64,000 nucleotides of DNA from an uncultured Bacilli bacterium (GCA_934120635.1 CAKOUR010000004.1:28312-92311), one strand, 5' to 3'; positions 42,864 through 52,078 are shown, counted from the first letter of the stretch. The notes: generated by a model not told the origin, from the letters alone. Made by a program: numbers and translations.

Positions 42864-43895
42864 TTAAGGAATTAATCCCCAACCTGTAACAACGTATCTT
42901 CCTCCCTGTTTTTTTGCAGCATAGTTAGGGGTGTTGACTAAACTATTATTGATAACTAAGGAGGTAGATTGTCCACCATCTAAGTTGGCTGCGTTGTAAG
43001 CTCCATATCTTTCTAGTACTTTTAATACATCTTTCATACTAGCACCATCGATGTAACTTTCTCCTTCTGTTACTAGAAACATTATAACACCATCTTTTCT
43101 TTGAGCAATTACACATTTATTGGCAACACCAAATGGGGTTCCTTCAATTTTAACAGATTTTCCGTTGACAATTAGGAATGGTCCGAATTCAACGCCATAC
43201 CAAATTCCAGAATGAATTGCTTCAGTACCTGTTGCATTGTTCATTAGTTTTAATTTGCCATCTTTCGTCATTCCAATGATATTTCCTCTAGTGTTGCTAT
43301 AATCACTTTGGATAGGCCAAGCAACTTTTCCTTCATCGATAACGTAACCTTGAGGAATGTCTGATCCTTTATCTAGTCCGTTAGAGAATCCTCCACCGTT
43401 GATACAAACAACCCCACCGTATCTCTTACACATGTCAATAACTCTTTCTCCATAAGTGCCAGAATTAAATTTTTTGGTACGTAGAAGACTAATTTTGGTT
43501 GGATCATATATGGCAATTAAGTATCCATTAGCATTTCCTACTTTAACGTTTAGAACTTTATATAAATCATCTTTGTTTTCTCTTTCTAATAGTTCTTTTT
43601 CATATTCATTTAAATAATTTTCTTTCTCTTTTGTATCAATCACAATAGAAGAGGTGTCTGCATCTTCATTTACGCCAACTAAGTAATTATTACTTTGAAT
43701 TTCGGCGATTTTTTTCTCACTATAAAATACTCGTGCTAAGTATTTATGTGTCATGGTTTGCATTGCTGTTGTGACATATAGATTTCTGACATAATTCCAA
43801 GGTCCATACATGATGAAGAAACAAATTACAGCGATGATATCTATTAATCCAAAGAAGATTGTTCTTTTTAAAACTTTCTTTTTCTTTTTTTGCAT
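42864..43895 (-). CDS. Phosphodiester glycosidase family protein (NAGPA-like), paralogue
   Basis: A 343-residue paralogue of the next gene downstream, with over half of the residues identical by eye. It has one N-terminal helix (about 11-30) and the same domain: GVVCINGGGFSNGLDKGSDI, CVIAQRKDGVIMFLVTEGES, AYNAANLDGGQSTSLVINN. The ATG lies one base after the previous gene's stop, with GGAG upstream inside that gene, so translation is coupled. Sequence differences cluster in the N-terminal third and the loop after SDIP, which may set substrate preference. Confidence 0.85.
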   Translation of the reverse strand: MQKKKKKVLKRTIFFGLIDIIAVICFFIMYGPWNYVRNLYVTTAMQTMTHKYLARVFYSEKKIAEIQSNNYLVGVNEDADTSSIVIDTKEKENYLNEYEKELLERENKDDLYKVLNVKVGNANGYLIAIYDPTKISLLRTKKFNSGTYGERVIDMCKRYGGVVCINGGGFSNGLDKGSDIPQGYVIDEGKVAWPIQSDYSNTRGNIIGMTKDGKLKLMNNATGTEAIHSGIWYGVEFGPFLIVNGKSVKIEGTPFGVANKCVIAQRKDGVIMFLVTEGESYIDGASMKDVLKVLERYGAYNAANLDGGQSTSLVINNSLVNTPNYAAKKQGGRYVVTGWGLIP

Positions 43896-43896
43896 T

Positions 43897-45228
43897 TTAT
43901 TCTCCTAATCTATATGGATCTTTTTCGGTTCCATTTCCTTGGGTTAAACTTTCTTTTTTAATACTAATACAAGGGCGTACTTTATTTTCATAATTGATAT
44001 TTTTTTGACTGATTGTTCCATTAGCGTTTCTAATGTAAATATAGGTATCGTTTTCTGATACACCTGTTGTTGTTATATAGCCTTCTATTTCATCGTTTAC
44101 GATGATATCGTTGATACTAGGAAGTGCTATTTTAGTGGAGATGGTATTTTTATTTAGTTCTTCTAATGAATAGTTATTATCTTCTCCATAAGTACTGTTT
44201 GTATAATTGTTTTCAGTTATAATACTTCCATAGTCTAGGCTTTTATAATAAGTTTTATTTAGGTAATAAGCAAGTGTTCCATAAATCGTGTCATTATATT
44301 TATAATTTTTCTTTGAATAAATATATTTAAATGCTGTGTTATCTTTGTTTTCTAATGTTTTATCTAATATTAATTTTAATTTTTCTTCATCACTTTCATA
44401 TACTCTCCAAATATCATTTCCTAACTTTACATAAGAAGCAAAGTAATTTTTTTCTTCTGTAAAAGTATAAGGATTTGTTTTACTACCGTTTCCTTCTTTT
44501 TTTTCTACTGTAGAAGCTAAGGTAATTACTGGCTTAATTCCTATGATTTCGTTTTCAGTATCGCTATCTAATTTTCCTTCACTAGTAATATACCAATAGT
44601 TTTTATCTTTATTTTGGTTGGCTAGGTAAGTATTTTTTTCATTATTGATGAAGCCTTTATTTCCTCCGGTATAAAGATAATCTTCTATAGATAAAAGTCC
44701 AATATCATAAGTGTTATTTGTTTTATTGCAAGTAATTTTATTTACATTATTAATTGTATCTGTACAGATATTAGACTTTACTAAGAAACTATCTTTATTA
44801 CTAAGAACTTTTTCCATTACGCCACTATAATCTTTATCTTTTTCTTTATTTAACCAAGTAATTACATTTGATTTTTGATATTCATCTGTTCCATTGTTTA
44901 ATGTACCCATTACATTTTCACTAATTAGAGTGATAGTATTATCTTTATTAATTTTAATGATTCTCCATAGAATGTTAGAATACATTACATAGTTATCTTT
45001 TACTTTTCCATTGAAGTAATAGTCTTCTTTGACTTGTTTTAATTCTTCGTTATTTTGTTTAAGTAAGATTTTAGCAAAGATATTTGCTTCTTTTTCATTT
45101 GTTTTTTTGCTATCTAGATAGAAATAGATTAGTCTTCCTCCATACCATAATACGCAGATTATAATAAATATTAAGCTGATAAAGCTAAATACTTTTTGTT
45201 TATTGATTTTTCTTTTTTTCTTTTTCAT
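43897..45228 (-). CDS. Membrane-anchored protein with two DUF6273-like domains
   Basis: A 443-residue protein: basic start, one helix (about 12-33), then two similar extracellular modules (about 60-240 and 260-440). Each begins with a ...NYVxxxNxxWRI/V... segment (YVMYSNILWRIIKINKDNTI; YVKLGNDIWRVYESDEEKLK), has ITLISE- or LKLILD-type strands, and ends with a GNGSKTNPY/GNGTEKDPY turn. That repeat pattern fits the DUF6273 type found in many gut Firmicutes surface proteins. Function unknown. It leads the operon with the two glycosidases and has an extended -10 promoter. Confidence 0.65.
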   Translation of the reverse strand: MKKKKRKINKQKVFSFISLIFIIICVLWYGGRLIYFYLDSKKTNEKEANIFAKILLKQNNEELKQVKEDYYFNGKVKDNYVMYSNILWRIIKINKDNTITLISENVMGTLNNGTDEYQKSNVITWLNKEKDKDYSGVMEKVLSNKDSFLVKSNICTDTINNVNKITCNKTNNTYDIGLLSIEDYLYTGGNKGFINNEKNTYLANQNKDKNYWYITSEGKLDSDTENEIIGIKPVITLASTVEKKEGNGSKTNPYTFTEEKNYFASYVKLGNDIWRVYESDEEKLKLILDKTLENKDNTAFKYIYSKKNYKYNDTIYGTLAYYLNKTYYKSLDYGSIITENNYTNSTYGEDNNYSLEELNKNTISTKIALPSINDIIVNDEIEGYITTTGVSENDTYIYIRNANGTISQKNINYENKVRPCISIKKESLTQGNGTEKDPYRLGE

Positions 45229-45261
45229 TTAAATACCACTTTCTATTTTTTATATAAATAG

Positions 45262-45290
45262 ATTATAACATTGATATATTTTTTTGACAA
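45262..45290 (-). promoter_or_regulatory. Promoter of the glycosidase operon
   Basis: Minus-strand TTGTCA (45290-45285), 17-base spacer ending TGT, TATAAT (45267-45262): an extended -10 promoter. Confidence 0.75.
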
Positions 45291-45321
45291 GATTAGACAA
45301 AGTTAATTTGAAAAATATAAA

Positions 45322-45350
45322 TTGCTCTTAGATTAAAACTATGCTACAAT
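45322..45350 (+). promoter_or_regulatory. Promoter of the glycosyltransferase operon
   Basis: TTGCTC (45322-45327), 17-base spacer ending TGC, TACAAT (45345-45350): weak -35 with an extended -10. Confidence 0.65.
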
Positions 45351-45374
45351 ATAGGCAGTAGAGGAGTGGTAAAG

Positions 45375-46316
45375 ATGAAGAAAATATTATCAATTATTGT
45401 TCCTTGTTATAATGAGGAACAAGCATTACCTTTTTTTTATCAAGAAATTGATAAAGTAAGTAAAGAATTAAAAGAGTTAAATTTTGAACTTATTTTTGTG
45501 AATGATGGTTCGAAGGATAAGACTTTAGAAGTATTAAAAGAATATCATAAAAAGGATAAGAGAGTAAGATACATTTCTTTTTCTAGGAATTTTGGAAAAG
45601 AAGCTGCTATGTATGCTGGCTTAGAGCATTCTAAGGGAGATTATGTAACAATTATGGATGCTGATTTGCAAGATCCACCTTCCTTATTAAAAGAAATGTA
45701 TCGTTTAGTTTCTGAAGAAGGATATGATTGTGTTGGTACAAGAAGGGTAACCAGAAAAGGGGAGCCACCTATTAGAAGTTTTTGTGCAAGGTTGTTTTAC
45801 AAACTGATTAATCGTTTGAGTAAGGTAGAAATGGTTGATGGGGCTAGAGATTATCGTTTTATGAGTCGTAAGATGGTAAATGCTATTTTAGAATTAAAGG
45901 AATATAATCGTTACTCTAAAGGTCTTTTTAGTTTTGTTGGTTTTAAGACGAAGTGGTTAGAATATGAGAATATTAATCGTGTAGCAGGAGAGACTAAATG
46001 GAGTTTTTGGAAGTTGTTTATTTATGCTCTTGATGGAATTATAGCATTTTCTACGGTTCCTCTTGTTTTGTCTGCTGTGTTTGGATTAGTTTTTTGTTTG
46101 ATTTCTTTTATTATGATTATTGCTATTATTGTTAAGACTTTGGTTTATGGGGATCCTGTTAGTGGTTGGCCAAGTTTAGTTTGTATTATCTTTTTATGTA
46201 GTGGAGTACAACTTTTTTGTATGGGAATTATTGGACAATACTTATCTAAGACTTATCTTGAAACAAAGAGGCGTCCTATATATATTATAGGGGAGTCTAG
46301 TGATGAAGTGGCATAA
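45375..46316 (+). CDS. Family 2 glycosyltransferase, bactoprenol/dolichol-phosphate type
   Basis: A 313-residue GT2 enzyme of the DPM1/GtrB group, which moves a sugar from a nucleotide sugar to undecaprenyl phosphate. Motifs: LSIIVPCYNEEQ, FVNDGSKDKT, MDADLQDPP (metal-binding DxD region), ARDYRFMSRKM, and GETKWSFWKLF before two C-terminal membrane helices (about 225-255 and 263-290). ATG 45375 has GAGGAG upstream; an earlier GTG overlaps that site. The lipoprotein gene overlaps its end by 14 bases. It likely feeds wall-polymer or lipoteichoic-acid glycosylation. Confidence 0.9.
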   Translation: MKKILSIIVPCYNEEQALPFFYQEIDKVSKELKELNFELIFVNDGSKDKTLEVLKEYHKKDKRVRYISFSRNFGKEAAMYAGLEHSKGDYVTIMDADLQDPPSLLKEMYRLVSEEGYDCVGTRRVTRKGEPPIRSFCARLFYKLINRLSKVEMVDGARDYRFMSRKMVNAILELKEYNRYSKGLFSFVGFKTKWLEYENINRVAGETKWSFWKLFIYALDGIIAFSTVPLVLSAVFGLVFCLISFIMIIAIIVKTLVYGDPVSGWPSLVCIIFLCSGVQLFCMGIIGQYLSKTYLETKRRPIYIIGESSDEVA

Positions 46317-46941
46317 ATTTTTATGTAGTATTTTAATTATTGGTTTGTTATCTGGTTGTCAAGAAAATCGGTTTAAGGTTAAAGAAGTTGGTAGTCATTC
46401 TTTAAAAAATGTAATAGAACCTAAAGTAGAAGAGAATGTTGTAGTTGGTTTATATCTTTCTAATTTAAAAACTAAAACTTTGGTTTCTAATTATACTAGT
46501 CCTCTTACTATATATAAGGATATTGTTTCTTTAGAAGTATTTTATACAAATAGTCCTTCTTTAGAAGGTGAACAAGTTAATTTATGGAATCAATATAATA
46601 AGAAAGATAGTAATTATAAGATAGGTTATATTATTGAATATAAAGTTGAAGATAGAGAGGTTAGGCAGGTAATTTATTCTCCTCATGATACAGAAGCTAT
46701 TTTTAATGATATTCAGGTTTATTTATATGATGATATTCATCAAGATAAGAAGGTTTATAGTCATGTTACGAATGATGATTACGATAAAGATACGGTGTTT
46801 ACTTCTATTAAATTAACTGCTAGTACTAATATTGATAAGGTTAGTTCGCCAATTACTTTGAAGGTATTTGTTTATGATGATAAAAATACTTCAAAAGAAC
46901 TTGGTAGCTATAAGATTACTATTCAACGAGAAAACTATTGA
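46303..46941 (+). CDS. Hypothetical lipoprotein
   Basis: A 212-residue exported protein with a clear lipobox LSGC (IIGLLSGCQENRF), so it should be lipid-anchored. The rest has a beta-rich pattern (VVVGLYLSNLKTKTLVSNYT; ISLEVFYTNSPS-like strands; DKVSSPITLKVFVYDD) without recognised catalytic motifs. It overlaps the glycosyltransferase gene by 14 bases, with AGGGGAG in front of the ATG, so the two are translated together. A role in presenting or linking wall glycopolymers is possible from context only. Confidence 0.7.
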   Translation: MKWHKFLCSILIIGLLSGCQENRFKVKEVGSHSLKNVIEPKVEENVVVGLYLSNLKTKTLVSNYTSPLTIYKDIVSLEVFYTNSPSLEGEQVNLWNQYNKKDSNYKIGYIIEYKVEDREVRQVIYSPHDTEAIFNDIQVYLYDDIHQDKKVYSHVTNDDYDKDTVFTSIKLTASTNIDKVSSPITLKVFVYDDKNTSKELGSYKITIQRENY

Positions 46942-46966
46942 CATTTTTGTTTGTTTTTTGTAAAAT
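46938..46966 (+). promoter_or_regulatory. Promoter of the SGNH-like gene
   Basis: TTGACA (46938-46943, overlapping the previous stop codon), 17-base spacer, TAAAAT (46961-46966). Confidence 0.75.
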
Positions 46967-46992
46967 TTCTTGTTAATTAAGGGGGGATTTTG

Positions 46993-48108
46993 ATGTATGA
47001 AGATATTATTTTTATTCAAAATGAAAAAAATAAGGAGTTGGCGGATAAGTTAGCCAGTAAAGGAATTAAAAATTTAAGAATTACTAGTGTTGGAAATTCT
47101 ATTGCTTCTGGTTATTCTATGGTAAGGACGATTAAACCATTGTTATTAAGAAATGAATCTTTAGAAGAGGAAATGAAAAAACAAGGTATTGATTTAGATC
47201 TTCATCATTTTGCGAGAGCACAAAATAATAATGATGAACATGTATTTGAGTGGTTAATGGCTAATCTTACTGAAAATGAGATTCATCAATATAATCAGAT
47301 GGATTATTCTAGGGTAAAAAATAGTATGCCTTCTGATGGAATAACGCAAGAAGAGGTAAATCTTTTTTATCCAATTGATTTGGAATCTAGTAGGGGTTTT
47401 AGGGATATAGTTTTAGAGAGTAATCCTAATTTAGCTAATATTTTGGTTTATCATGGTTGTACGGGGTCATTTTTAGATAATGTTACGAGAAATGGTAAGA
47501 TTTCTCAAATGCTTATGTATGGGGTGAAGAGAGATTTAACTTCTTTGTCAGCAATTCTTAAATTTATTCAGTCAAGTAATAGAATTAATGGTTCAAATAC
47601 ACAAATTTATTTATGTGGAGCACCTAACTTTCTTGGATTAAATATTTCTTCTTTGATTAATAGAAAATTAAAGAAATTAGCGGATCAGTACGCTAATGTT
47701 ACTTATGTTGATCCTGTTAAATCTAAATTTATATATCAGAAATATAGTGATGGTGGTTATGGGGTAGATATTCATTATGATGAAGAAGAATATTTAAAAT
47801 TAAATAATCATATTATAGAATCTATTATTGATAATTATCAATTGAATAAGTCATTAATTTATGTTGATAGAGCTTTATATCGTTATAGTAAGGATATTGA
47901 GATGTATCCTGAAAAGATAGATAGTGATAAAATTGAAGAACAGATGGTATCTTTTTTGAATACAGTTGTTCCTTCTAATGAAAATTCTATTCGTTTTTTG
48001 AAGAAAATGAAGTTGTATCTATTAGAAAGAGAACCTTATGATTTCTTTTATCTTGGTAAAAATAATATTAAGAAAGTTTTGACTAGAGTTAGAAATGATG
48101 AAAAATAG
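46993..48108 (+). CDS. SGNH-hydrolase-like protein
   Basis: A 371-residue cytoplasmic protein whose sequence order suggests an SGNH/GDSL-type fold: the block-I-like VGNSIASGYSM, a glycine-rich VYHGCTGSFLDN, LCGAPNFLGL with Asn, and the DIHYDEEEYLKLN (D-x-H) block near the end. The usual GDS at block I is GNS here, so activity is uncertain. The C-terminal 90 residues are helical and outside the fold. No signal peptide is seen. GGGGGGA lies before the ATG. The enzyme's substrate is unknown; hydrolysis of an ester or de-acetylation would be family-typical. Confidence 0.55.
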   Translation: MYEDIIFIQNEKNKELADKLASKGIKNLRITSVGNSIASGYSMVRTIKPLLLRNESLEEEMKKQGIDLDLHHFARAQNNNDEHVFEWLMANLTENEIHQYNQMDYSRVKNSMPSDGITQEEVNLFYPIDLESSRGFRDIVLESNPNLANILVYHGCTGSFLDNVTRNGKISQMLMYGVKRDLTSLSAILKFIQSSNRINGSNTQIYLCGAPNFLGLNISSLINRKLKKLADQYANVTYVDPVKSKFIYQKYSDGGYGVDIHYDEEEYLKLNNHIIESIIDNYQLNKSLIYVDRALYRYSKDIEMYPEKIDSDKIEEQMVSFLNTVVPSNENSIRFLKKMKLYLLEREPYDFFYLGKNNIKKVLTRVRNDEK

Positions 48109-48141
48109 GATTTTTAATTATATAAGTGTAACAAAAAAAGG

Positions 48142-48171
48142 TTGACATAACCTCTTTTTTTATGTTATAGT
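48142..48171 (+). promoter_or_regulatory. rpsP promoter
   Basis: TTGACA (48142-48147), 18-base spacer ending TGT, TATAGT (48166-48171). Confidence 0.75.
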
Positions 48172-48199
48172 ATTTTTACGAAAGAAGGAGGAGAGAAAT

Positions 48200-48472
48200 A
48201 TGGCTGTTAAAATTAGATTAAAGAGAATGGGAGCTAAGAAAGCACCTTTTTATAGAATCGTTGTTGCTGATTCTAGAAGCCCAAGAGATGGTAAGGTTAT
48301 TGAGCAATTAGGAACTTATAATCCTTTAAAGAATCCTGCTGAAATTAAAGTTGATGAAGAAGCAACTTTAGCAAGATTAGCAACTGGAGCACAACCTACT
48401 GATACTGTAAGAAATATTTTAAGTAAAGCTGGTATCATGGAAAAATTCCATAATCAAAAACAAGGTAAATAG
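48200..48472 (+). CDS. rpsP: Small ribosomal subunit protein bS16
   Basis: A 90-residue bS16: MAVKIRLKRMGAKKAPFYRI, DSRSPRDGKVIEQLGTYNP, LATGAQPTDTVRNIL. Full length, AGGAGG upstream. The khpA gene follows after 2 bases, the common Firmicutes order (rpsP-khpA). Confidence 0.97.
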   Translation: MAVKIRLKRMGAKKAPFYRIVVADSRSPRDGKVIEQLGTYNPLKNPAEIKVDEEATLARLATGAQPTDTVRNILSKAGIMEKFHNQKQGK

Positions 48473-48474
48473 TT

Positions 48475-48723
48475 ATGGATTTGGTATTATTAACTAAAAC
48501 AATTGTAGAACTTCTTTGTGATGATAAAGATGCTATTTCTGTAAAAGAATATGAAACAATTGATGAAGATTTTGTTCATATTGAGGTATTAGTGTCTAAG
48601 AGTGATTTGGGTAGAATAATTGGAAAAAATGGTAAAACAATTCGTTCTATTCGTAATATTGTGCAAGCAAGTTCTAATTTGAATGTTTTTAAAAAAGTTA
48701 AAATTGATGTTGATTCTTATTAA
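48475..48723 (+). CDS. khpA: KH-domain RNA-binding protein KhpA
   Basis: An 82-residue KH protein: LGRIIGKNGKTIRSIRNIV carries the GxxG loop. KhpA pairs with KhpB/EloR in Firmicutes to bind RNA and influence cell elongation. It is encoded right after rpsP in one transcript and ends at a strong terminator. Confidence 0.9.
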   Translation: MDLVLLTKTIVELLCDDKDAISVKEYETIDEDFVHIEVLVSKSDLGRIIGKNGKTIRSIRNIVQASSNLNVFKKVKIDVDSY

Positions 48724-48750
48724 ATAGTCTAGTTATTAGGCTATTTTTTT
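48722..48750 (+). terminator. rpsP-khpA terminator
   Basis: AAATAGTCT (48722-48730) pairs with AGGCTATTT (48738-48746), one wobble, plus T-run; overlaps the khpA stop codon. Confidence 0.75.
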
Positions 48751-48776
48751 AGTTTTATATTAAATTATTTTCATAC

Positions 48777-48805
48777 TTGACAAGTAATAAAATACTAGAT
48801 ACAAT
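48777..48805 (+). promoter_or_regulatory. rny promoter
   Basis: TTGACA (48777-48782), 17-base spacer, TACAAT (48800-48805). Confidence 0.8.
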
Positions 48806-48867
48806 GAATATGTATAGTGGAATTAATAGTTATGTTTAATTTCAAGATAGAAGAATGGAGGTGAATT

Positions 48868-50421
48868 ATGAATACAGTATTGATCTCCATTTTAGTATTT
48901 TTTCTTGGAACTTTTTTAGGAGTAATAGGGATGGTAGCCTTAAATTCCTTAAAGATAAAACGTGGTAAGAGTACTGCTTTAAGTATTTTAGAAGATGCAA
49001 AGAAAGAAGCAGAAAAAAATAAAAGAGAGTCTATTTTGGAGACTAAAGATGAGATTCATAAATTAAAATTAGAGTCTGAAAAAGAAATTAAAGAAAAAAA
49101 ACAAGAAGTTAAAGATTCTGAAGATAGACTTTTAAAAAGAGAAGCTAATATTGATAGAAGGGATTTGGCCTTACAGAATAGGGAAGATGTGATGAATGAA
49201 AAGGAAATTTCTCTTCAAGAAAGACAAAAAGAAATTCAAGAAAAAATGGAAGAAATGGAAGAATTAAAACGGAGTGAGTTAGAAAAGTTAGAAAATATTG
49301 CTGGGCTTACTAGAGGTGATGCTAAGGATATGATCATGAAGAAGGTAGAGAGTGATATTTCTAAGGAGGTTGCTGCTTATATTAAAGAGAAAGAATCGGT
49401 TGCTAAGATTGAATCTGATAATATTGCTAAGGAAATGATTGTTAGTAGTATGCAGAGATATGCTGCTGATGTTACAAATACGAAGACTGTGTGTGTTATT
49501 TCTTTACCTAATGATGAGATGAAGGGGAGAATTATTGGTCGTGAGGGAAGGAATGTTCGTACTATTGAGGCTGTTACTGGGGTTGATTTGATTATTGATG
49601 ATACTCCTGAGGCGATTGTTATTTCTTCTTTTGATCCTTTGAGAAGGGAGATTGCTAGATTAACGTTAGAGTCTTTAATTAGTGATGGTAGAATTCATCC
49701 TGGTAGGATTGAAGAGGTTTATGATAAGATTTGTAATGATGTTAAGGCTGCTATTCGGGAGTATGGTAGGGATGCGATTTATTCTCTTGGGATTAGTAAG
49801 ATGGATGCTGAGTTGATTGAGATTGTTGGTAAGTTACATTTTCGGACGAGTTATAGTCAGAATGCTCTTCAACATTCTTTGGAAGTTGCTAATATTTCTG
49901 GGCTTCTTGCTAGTGAATTGGGGGAGAATGTTAATCTTGCTAAGAGGGCTGGATTACTTCATGATATTGGTAAGGCTATTGATTATGAGATGGAAGGTTC
50001 TCATGTTCAAATTGGAGCTGAGATTGCTAGAAAATATGGAGAGGATGAGGTTATTGTTAATACGATTTTATCTCATCATGGGGATACAGAACCAACTAGT
50101 ATTATTGCTTCTATTGTAGCGATTGCTGATACGATTTCGGCTTCTCGTCCTGGAGCTAGAAATGATACTTCTGAGAATTATTTTCAAAGATTAGAGCAAT
50201 TAGAGGCTATTGGCAATTCTATTTCTGGTGTGGAAAAGGCTTATGCTGTTCAGGCTGGAAGAGAGATTCGGGTTATGGTTAATCCTAGTGAAGTCGATGA
50301 TTTGACTAGTTTTCAAATTGCTAGGGAAATTAAGACAAGGATTGAGGCTGAGATGCAATATCCTGGTACGATTAAAGTTACTGTTATTCGTGAGACAAGA
50401 GCGAGTGAAGAAGCAAAGTAA
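48868..50421 (+). CDS. rny: Ribonuclease Y
   Basis: A 517-residue endoribonuclease that starts mRNA decay in Firmicutes. An N-terminal helix (2-25) anchors it; a long coiled coil (about 30-200) follows; then a KH domain (EMKGRIIGREGRNVRTIEAV) and an HD domain with RAGLLHDIGKAID and LSHHGDTEP. Length and order are standard. It has its own promoter; AGGTGA precedes the ATG. The C-terminal third is noticeably GT-rich but unbroken. Confidence 0.96.
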   Translation: MNTVLISILVFFLGTFLGVIGMVALNSLKIKRGKSTALSILEDAKKEAEKNKRESILETKDEIHKLKLESEKEIKEKKQEVKDSEDRLLKREANIDRRDLALQNREDVMNEKEISLQERQKEIQEKMEEMEELKRSELEKLENIAGLTRGDAKDMIMKKVESDISKEVAAYIKEKESVAKIESDNIAKEMIVSSMQRYAADVTNTKTVCVISLPNDEMKGRIIGREGRNVRTIEAVTGVDLIIDDTPEAIVISSFDPLRREIARLTLESLISDGRIHPGRIEEVYDKICNDVKAAIREYGRDAIYSLGISKMDAELIEIVGKLHFRTSYSQNALQHSLEVANISGLLASELGENVNLAKRAGLLHDIGKAIDYEMEGSHVQIGAEIARKYGEDEVIVNTILSHHGDTEPTSIIASIVAIADTISASRPGARNDTSENYFQRLEQLEAIGNSISGVEKAYAVQAGREIRVMVNPSEVDDLTSFQIAREIKTRIEAEMQYPGTIKVTVIRETRASEEAK

Positions 50422-50465
50422 AATGGGAGTAAAATACTTCTGTTTTCTTTTTCTTTTGATAGAGA

Positions 50466-50822
50466 TTATACTAGGGAAGGGTTTTCGTCTTCTTTATTGG
50501 TAAGTTGGCAATATAGATATAGAAAAGAGGCAATTACTACTAATATGCTGGCAAAATATTTTAATTTATAGATATTAATGTTTTTATTTATATTTTTGTT
50601 TAGTTCTTGATATTGTCGATATGATAAGTAAATATAAATAAAGAAAGATGTTAGGACTGTTAAGGTAAAGATACTTTTGGATAGTTTTTTGTAAGAGATA
50701 TTTTTTTCTTTGTAAAATTTTTTTTCCAGTTCATCACCTAGGATGTTCATTATACTTAAGATGATAAATATTATCCATATCCATTCATCTATTGTTAGTT
50801 CTTTTTCTTTGTTATTATTCAT
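50466..50822 (-). CDS. Hypothetical three-helix membrane protein
   Basis: A 118-residue protein with three membrane helices (about 12-27, 50-70, 88-107), separated by a basic loop (KKFYKEKNISYKKLSK). It is convergent with rny and divergent from frr. No family recognised. The ribosome site is weak, which lowers confidence, but the frame has good hydrophobic patterning and no competing gene. Confidence 0.55.
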   Translation of the reverse strand: MNNNKEKELTIDEWIWIIFIILSIMNILGDELEKKFYKEKNISYKKLSKSIFTLTVLTSFFIYIYLSYRQYQELNKNINKNINIYKLKYFASILVVIASFLYLYCQLTNKEDENPSLV

Positions 50823-50902
50823 ATTTAAGTATATGAAATACTTTTTATTTCTATAATTTTATGTTAAAATATAGTTATAAAGTTAAGAAAGGTGAAAATG
50901 AT

Positions 50903-51451
50903 ATGGAATTAGATGATTTATTATTAGAATGTGAAAGTAGGATGGAAGAGTCTATTGCTTCTATGGAGAAGAGATTTATTAAAGTTAGAGCAGGTAGGGC
51001 TAATCCTAGTATGTTAGATGGGATTATGGTTGAGTATTATGGAGTGCCTACTCCTTTGAAACAACTTGCTAATATTTCTATTCCTGAGGCAAGACAACTT
51101 TCGATAAAGCCATTTGATAAGGGAATTTTAGGCGATATTGAGAAGGCTATTTTTGAGGCTAATATTGGGATTACTCCTAATAATAATGGAGAAGTGATTT
51201 TCTTAGTTATTCCTGCTTTAACTGAGGATAGAAGAAAAGAATTGGTAAAGCAAGTAAAACAAATTGCAGAAGAAGCTAAAATTGCGTTAAGGAATATTCG
51301 TCAAGATATAAACAATGACATTAAGAAAGAAAAGTTACCTGAGGATGTTGAAAAACAAGGTAATGAAGAAGTTCAGGAATTGATTAATAAATATAATAAA
51401 AAAGTAGATGATGCATTAAAAATAAAAGAACAAGAATTAATGACTATTTAG
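50903..51451 (+). CDS. frr: Ribosome recycling factor
   Basis: A 182-residue RRF that splits post-termination ribosomes with EF-G. ATG 50903 gives MELDDLLLECESRMEESI with AAAGGTG eight bases upstream; an upstream in-frame start at 50861 lacks a site. Conserved blocks: FIKVRAGRANPSMLDGIMVE, YYGVPTPLKQLANISIPEAR, FLVIPALTEDRRKELVKQVK, RQDINNDIKK. Length is typical. A short terminator overlaps the stop. The usual partner pyrH is not adjacent. Confidence 0.96.
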   Translation: MELDDLLLECESRMEESIASMEKRFIKVRAGRANPSMLDGIMVEYYGVPTPLKQLANISIPEARQLSIKPFDKGILGDIEKAIFEANIGITPNNNGEVIFLVIPALTEDRRKELVKQVKQIAEEAKIALRNIRQDINNDIKKEKLPEDVEKQGNEEVQELINKYNKKVDDALKIKEQELMTI

Positions 51452-51461
51452 TAGTCTTTTT
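51442..51461 (+). terminator. frr terminator
   Basis: GACTA (51442-51446) pairs with TAGTC (51452-51456), 5-base loop, then T; contains the stop codon. Confidence 0.55.
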
Positions 51462-51491
51462 CTTTATGTTAATTTTATTCAACAAATTTTA

Positions 51492-51520
51492 TTGATTGTA
51501 GGGAAAAACTACGATATAAT
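51492..51520 (+). promoter_or_regulatory. Promoter of the DUF4234/DUF2752 pair
   Basis: TTGATT (51492-51497), 17-base spacer, TATAAT (51515-51520). Confidence 0.7.
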
Positions 51521-51538
51521 GATAATAGGAAGTGAGGA

Positions 51539-52078
51539 ATGAAAATGAAATATTGTCCGAATTGTGGAAAAGAGATAGTAGAGGGAGCATTATTTTGTGA
51601 TAGTTGTGGGACTAAGTTAGAGAGTTCTATTAAAACTAGTAATGAAGTAAAGAGGGAGAATCCATATGCTGATTATCTTCCTGAGAATCGTTTTCCTAAT
51701 GGTGGTAGTCAGAATAATTATACTAATAATCGAGTAGTTGTGCCTAATCGTAGTATTCCAATGGCAATTATTTTAAGTTTGGTTACTTGTGGGGTATATT
51801 TACTTTATTGGTTTGTTATGATGACAGATGAAGCTAATTCTGTGTCTGATGAGACTGCTACTGGAGGAGCACTTTCTTTAATTTTTACTTTAATTACTTG
51901 TGGTCTATATGGAATTTATTGGCATTACCAGATGGGAAAGAAACTTTATGATGCAGGGGTTAAGAATAATGTGGCAATTAGTGATAATTCTGTTCTTTAT
52001 TTAATTTTATCTTTGTTTGGGCTTGGTATTGTTAACTATTGTCTTATTCAAAATGATTTAAATAAGTTTTCTGCTTAA
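51539..52078 (+). CDS. Zinc-ribbon DUF4234 membrane protein
   Basis: A 179-residue protein: N-terminal zinc ribbon (YCPNCGKEIVEGALFCDSCG), a polar linker, then a DUF4234 membrane domain of about four helices with the repeated pattern LVTCGVYLLYWF and LITCGLYGIYWHYQMGKKLY. A second ATG at 51545 is an equally likely start. The next gene starts one base into its stop (TAATG), and both probably make small membrane proteins. Function unknown. Confidence 0.8.
   Translation: MKMKYCPNCGKEIVEGALFCDSCGTKLESSIKTSNEVKRENPYADYLPENRFPNGGSQNNYTNNRVVVPNRSIPMAIILSLVTCGVYLLYWFVMMTDEANSVSDETATGGALSLIFTLITCGLYGIYWHYQMGKKLYDAGVKNNVAISDNSVLYLILSLFGLGIVNYCLIQNDLNKFSA

Noticed and set aside
49817..50119. Frame-shifted open frame inside rny
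   Set aside because: Overlaps the KH/HD domain coding of rny in another frame; no start context.
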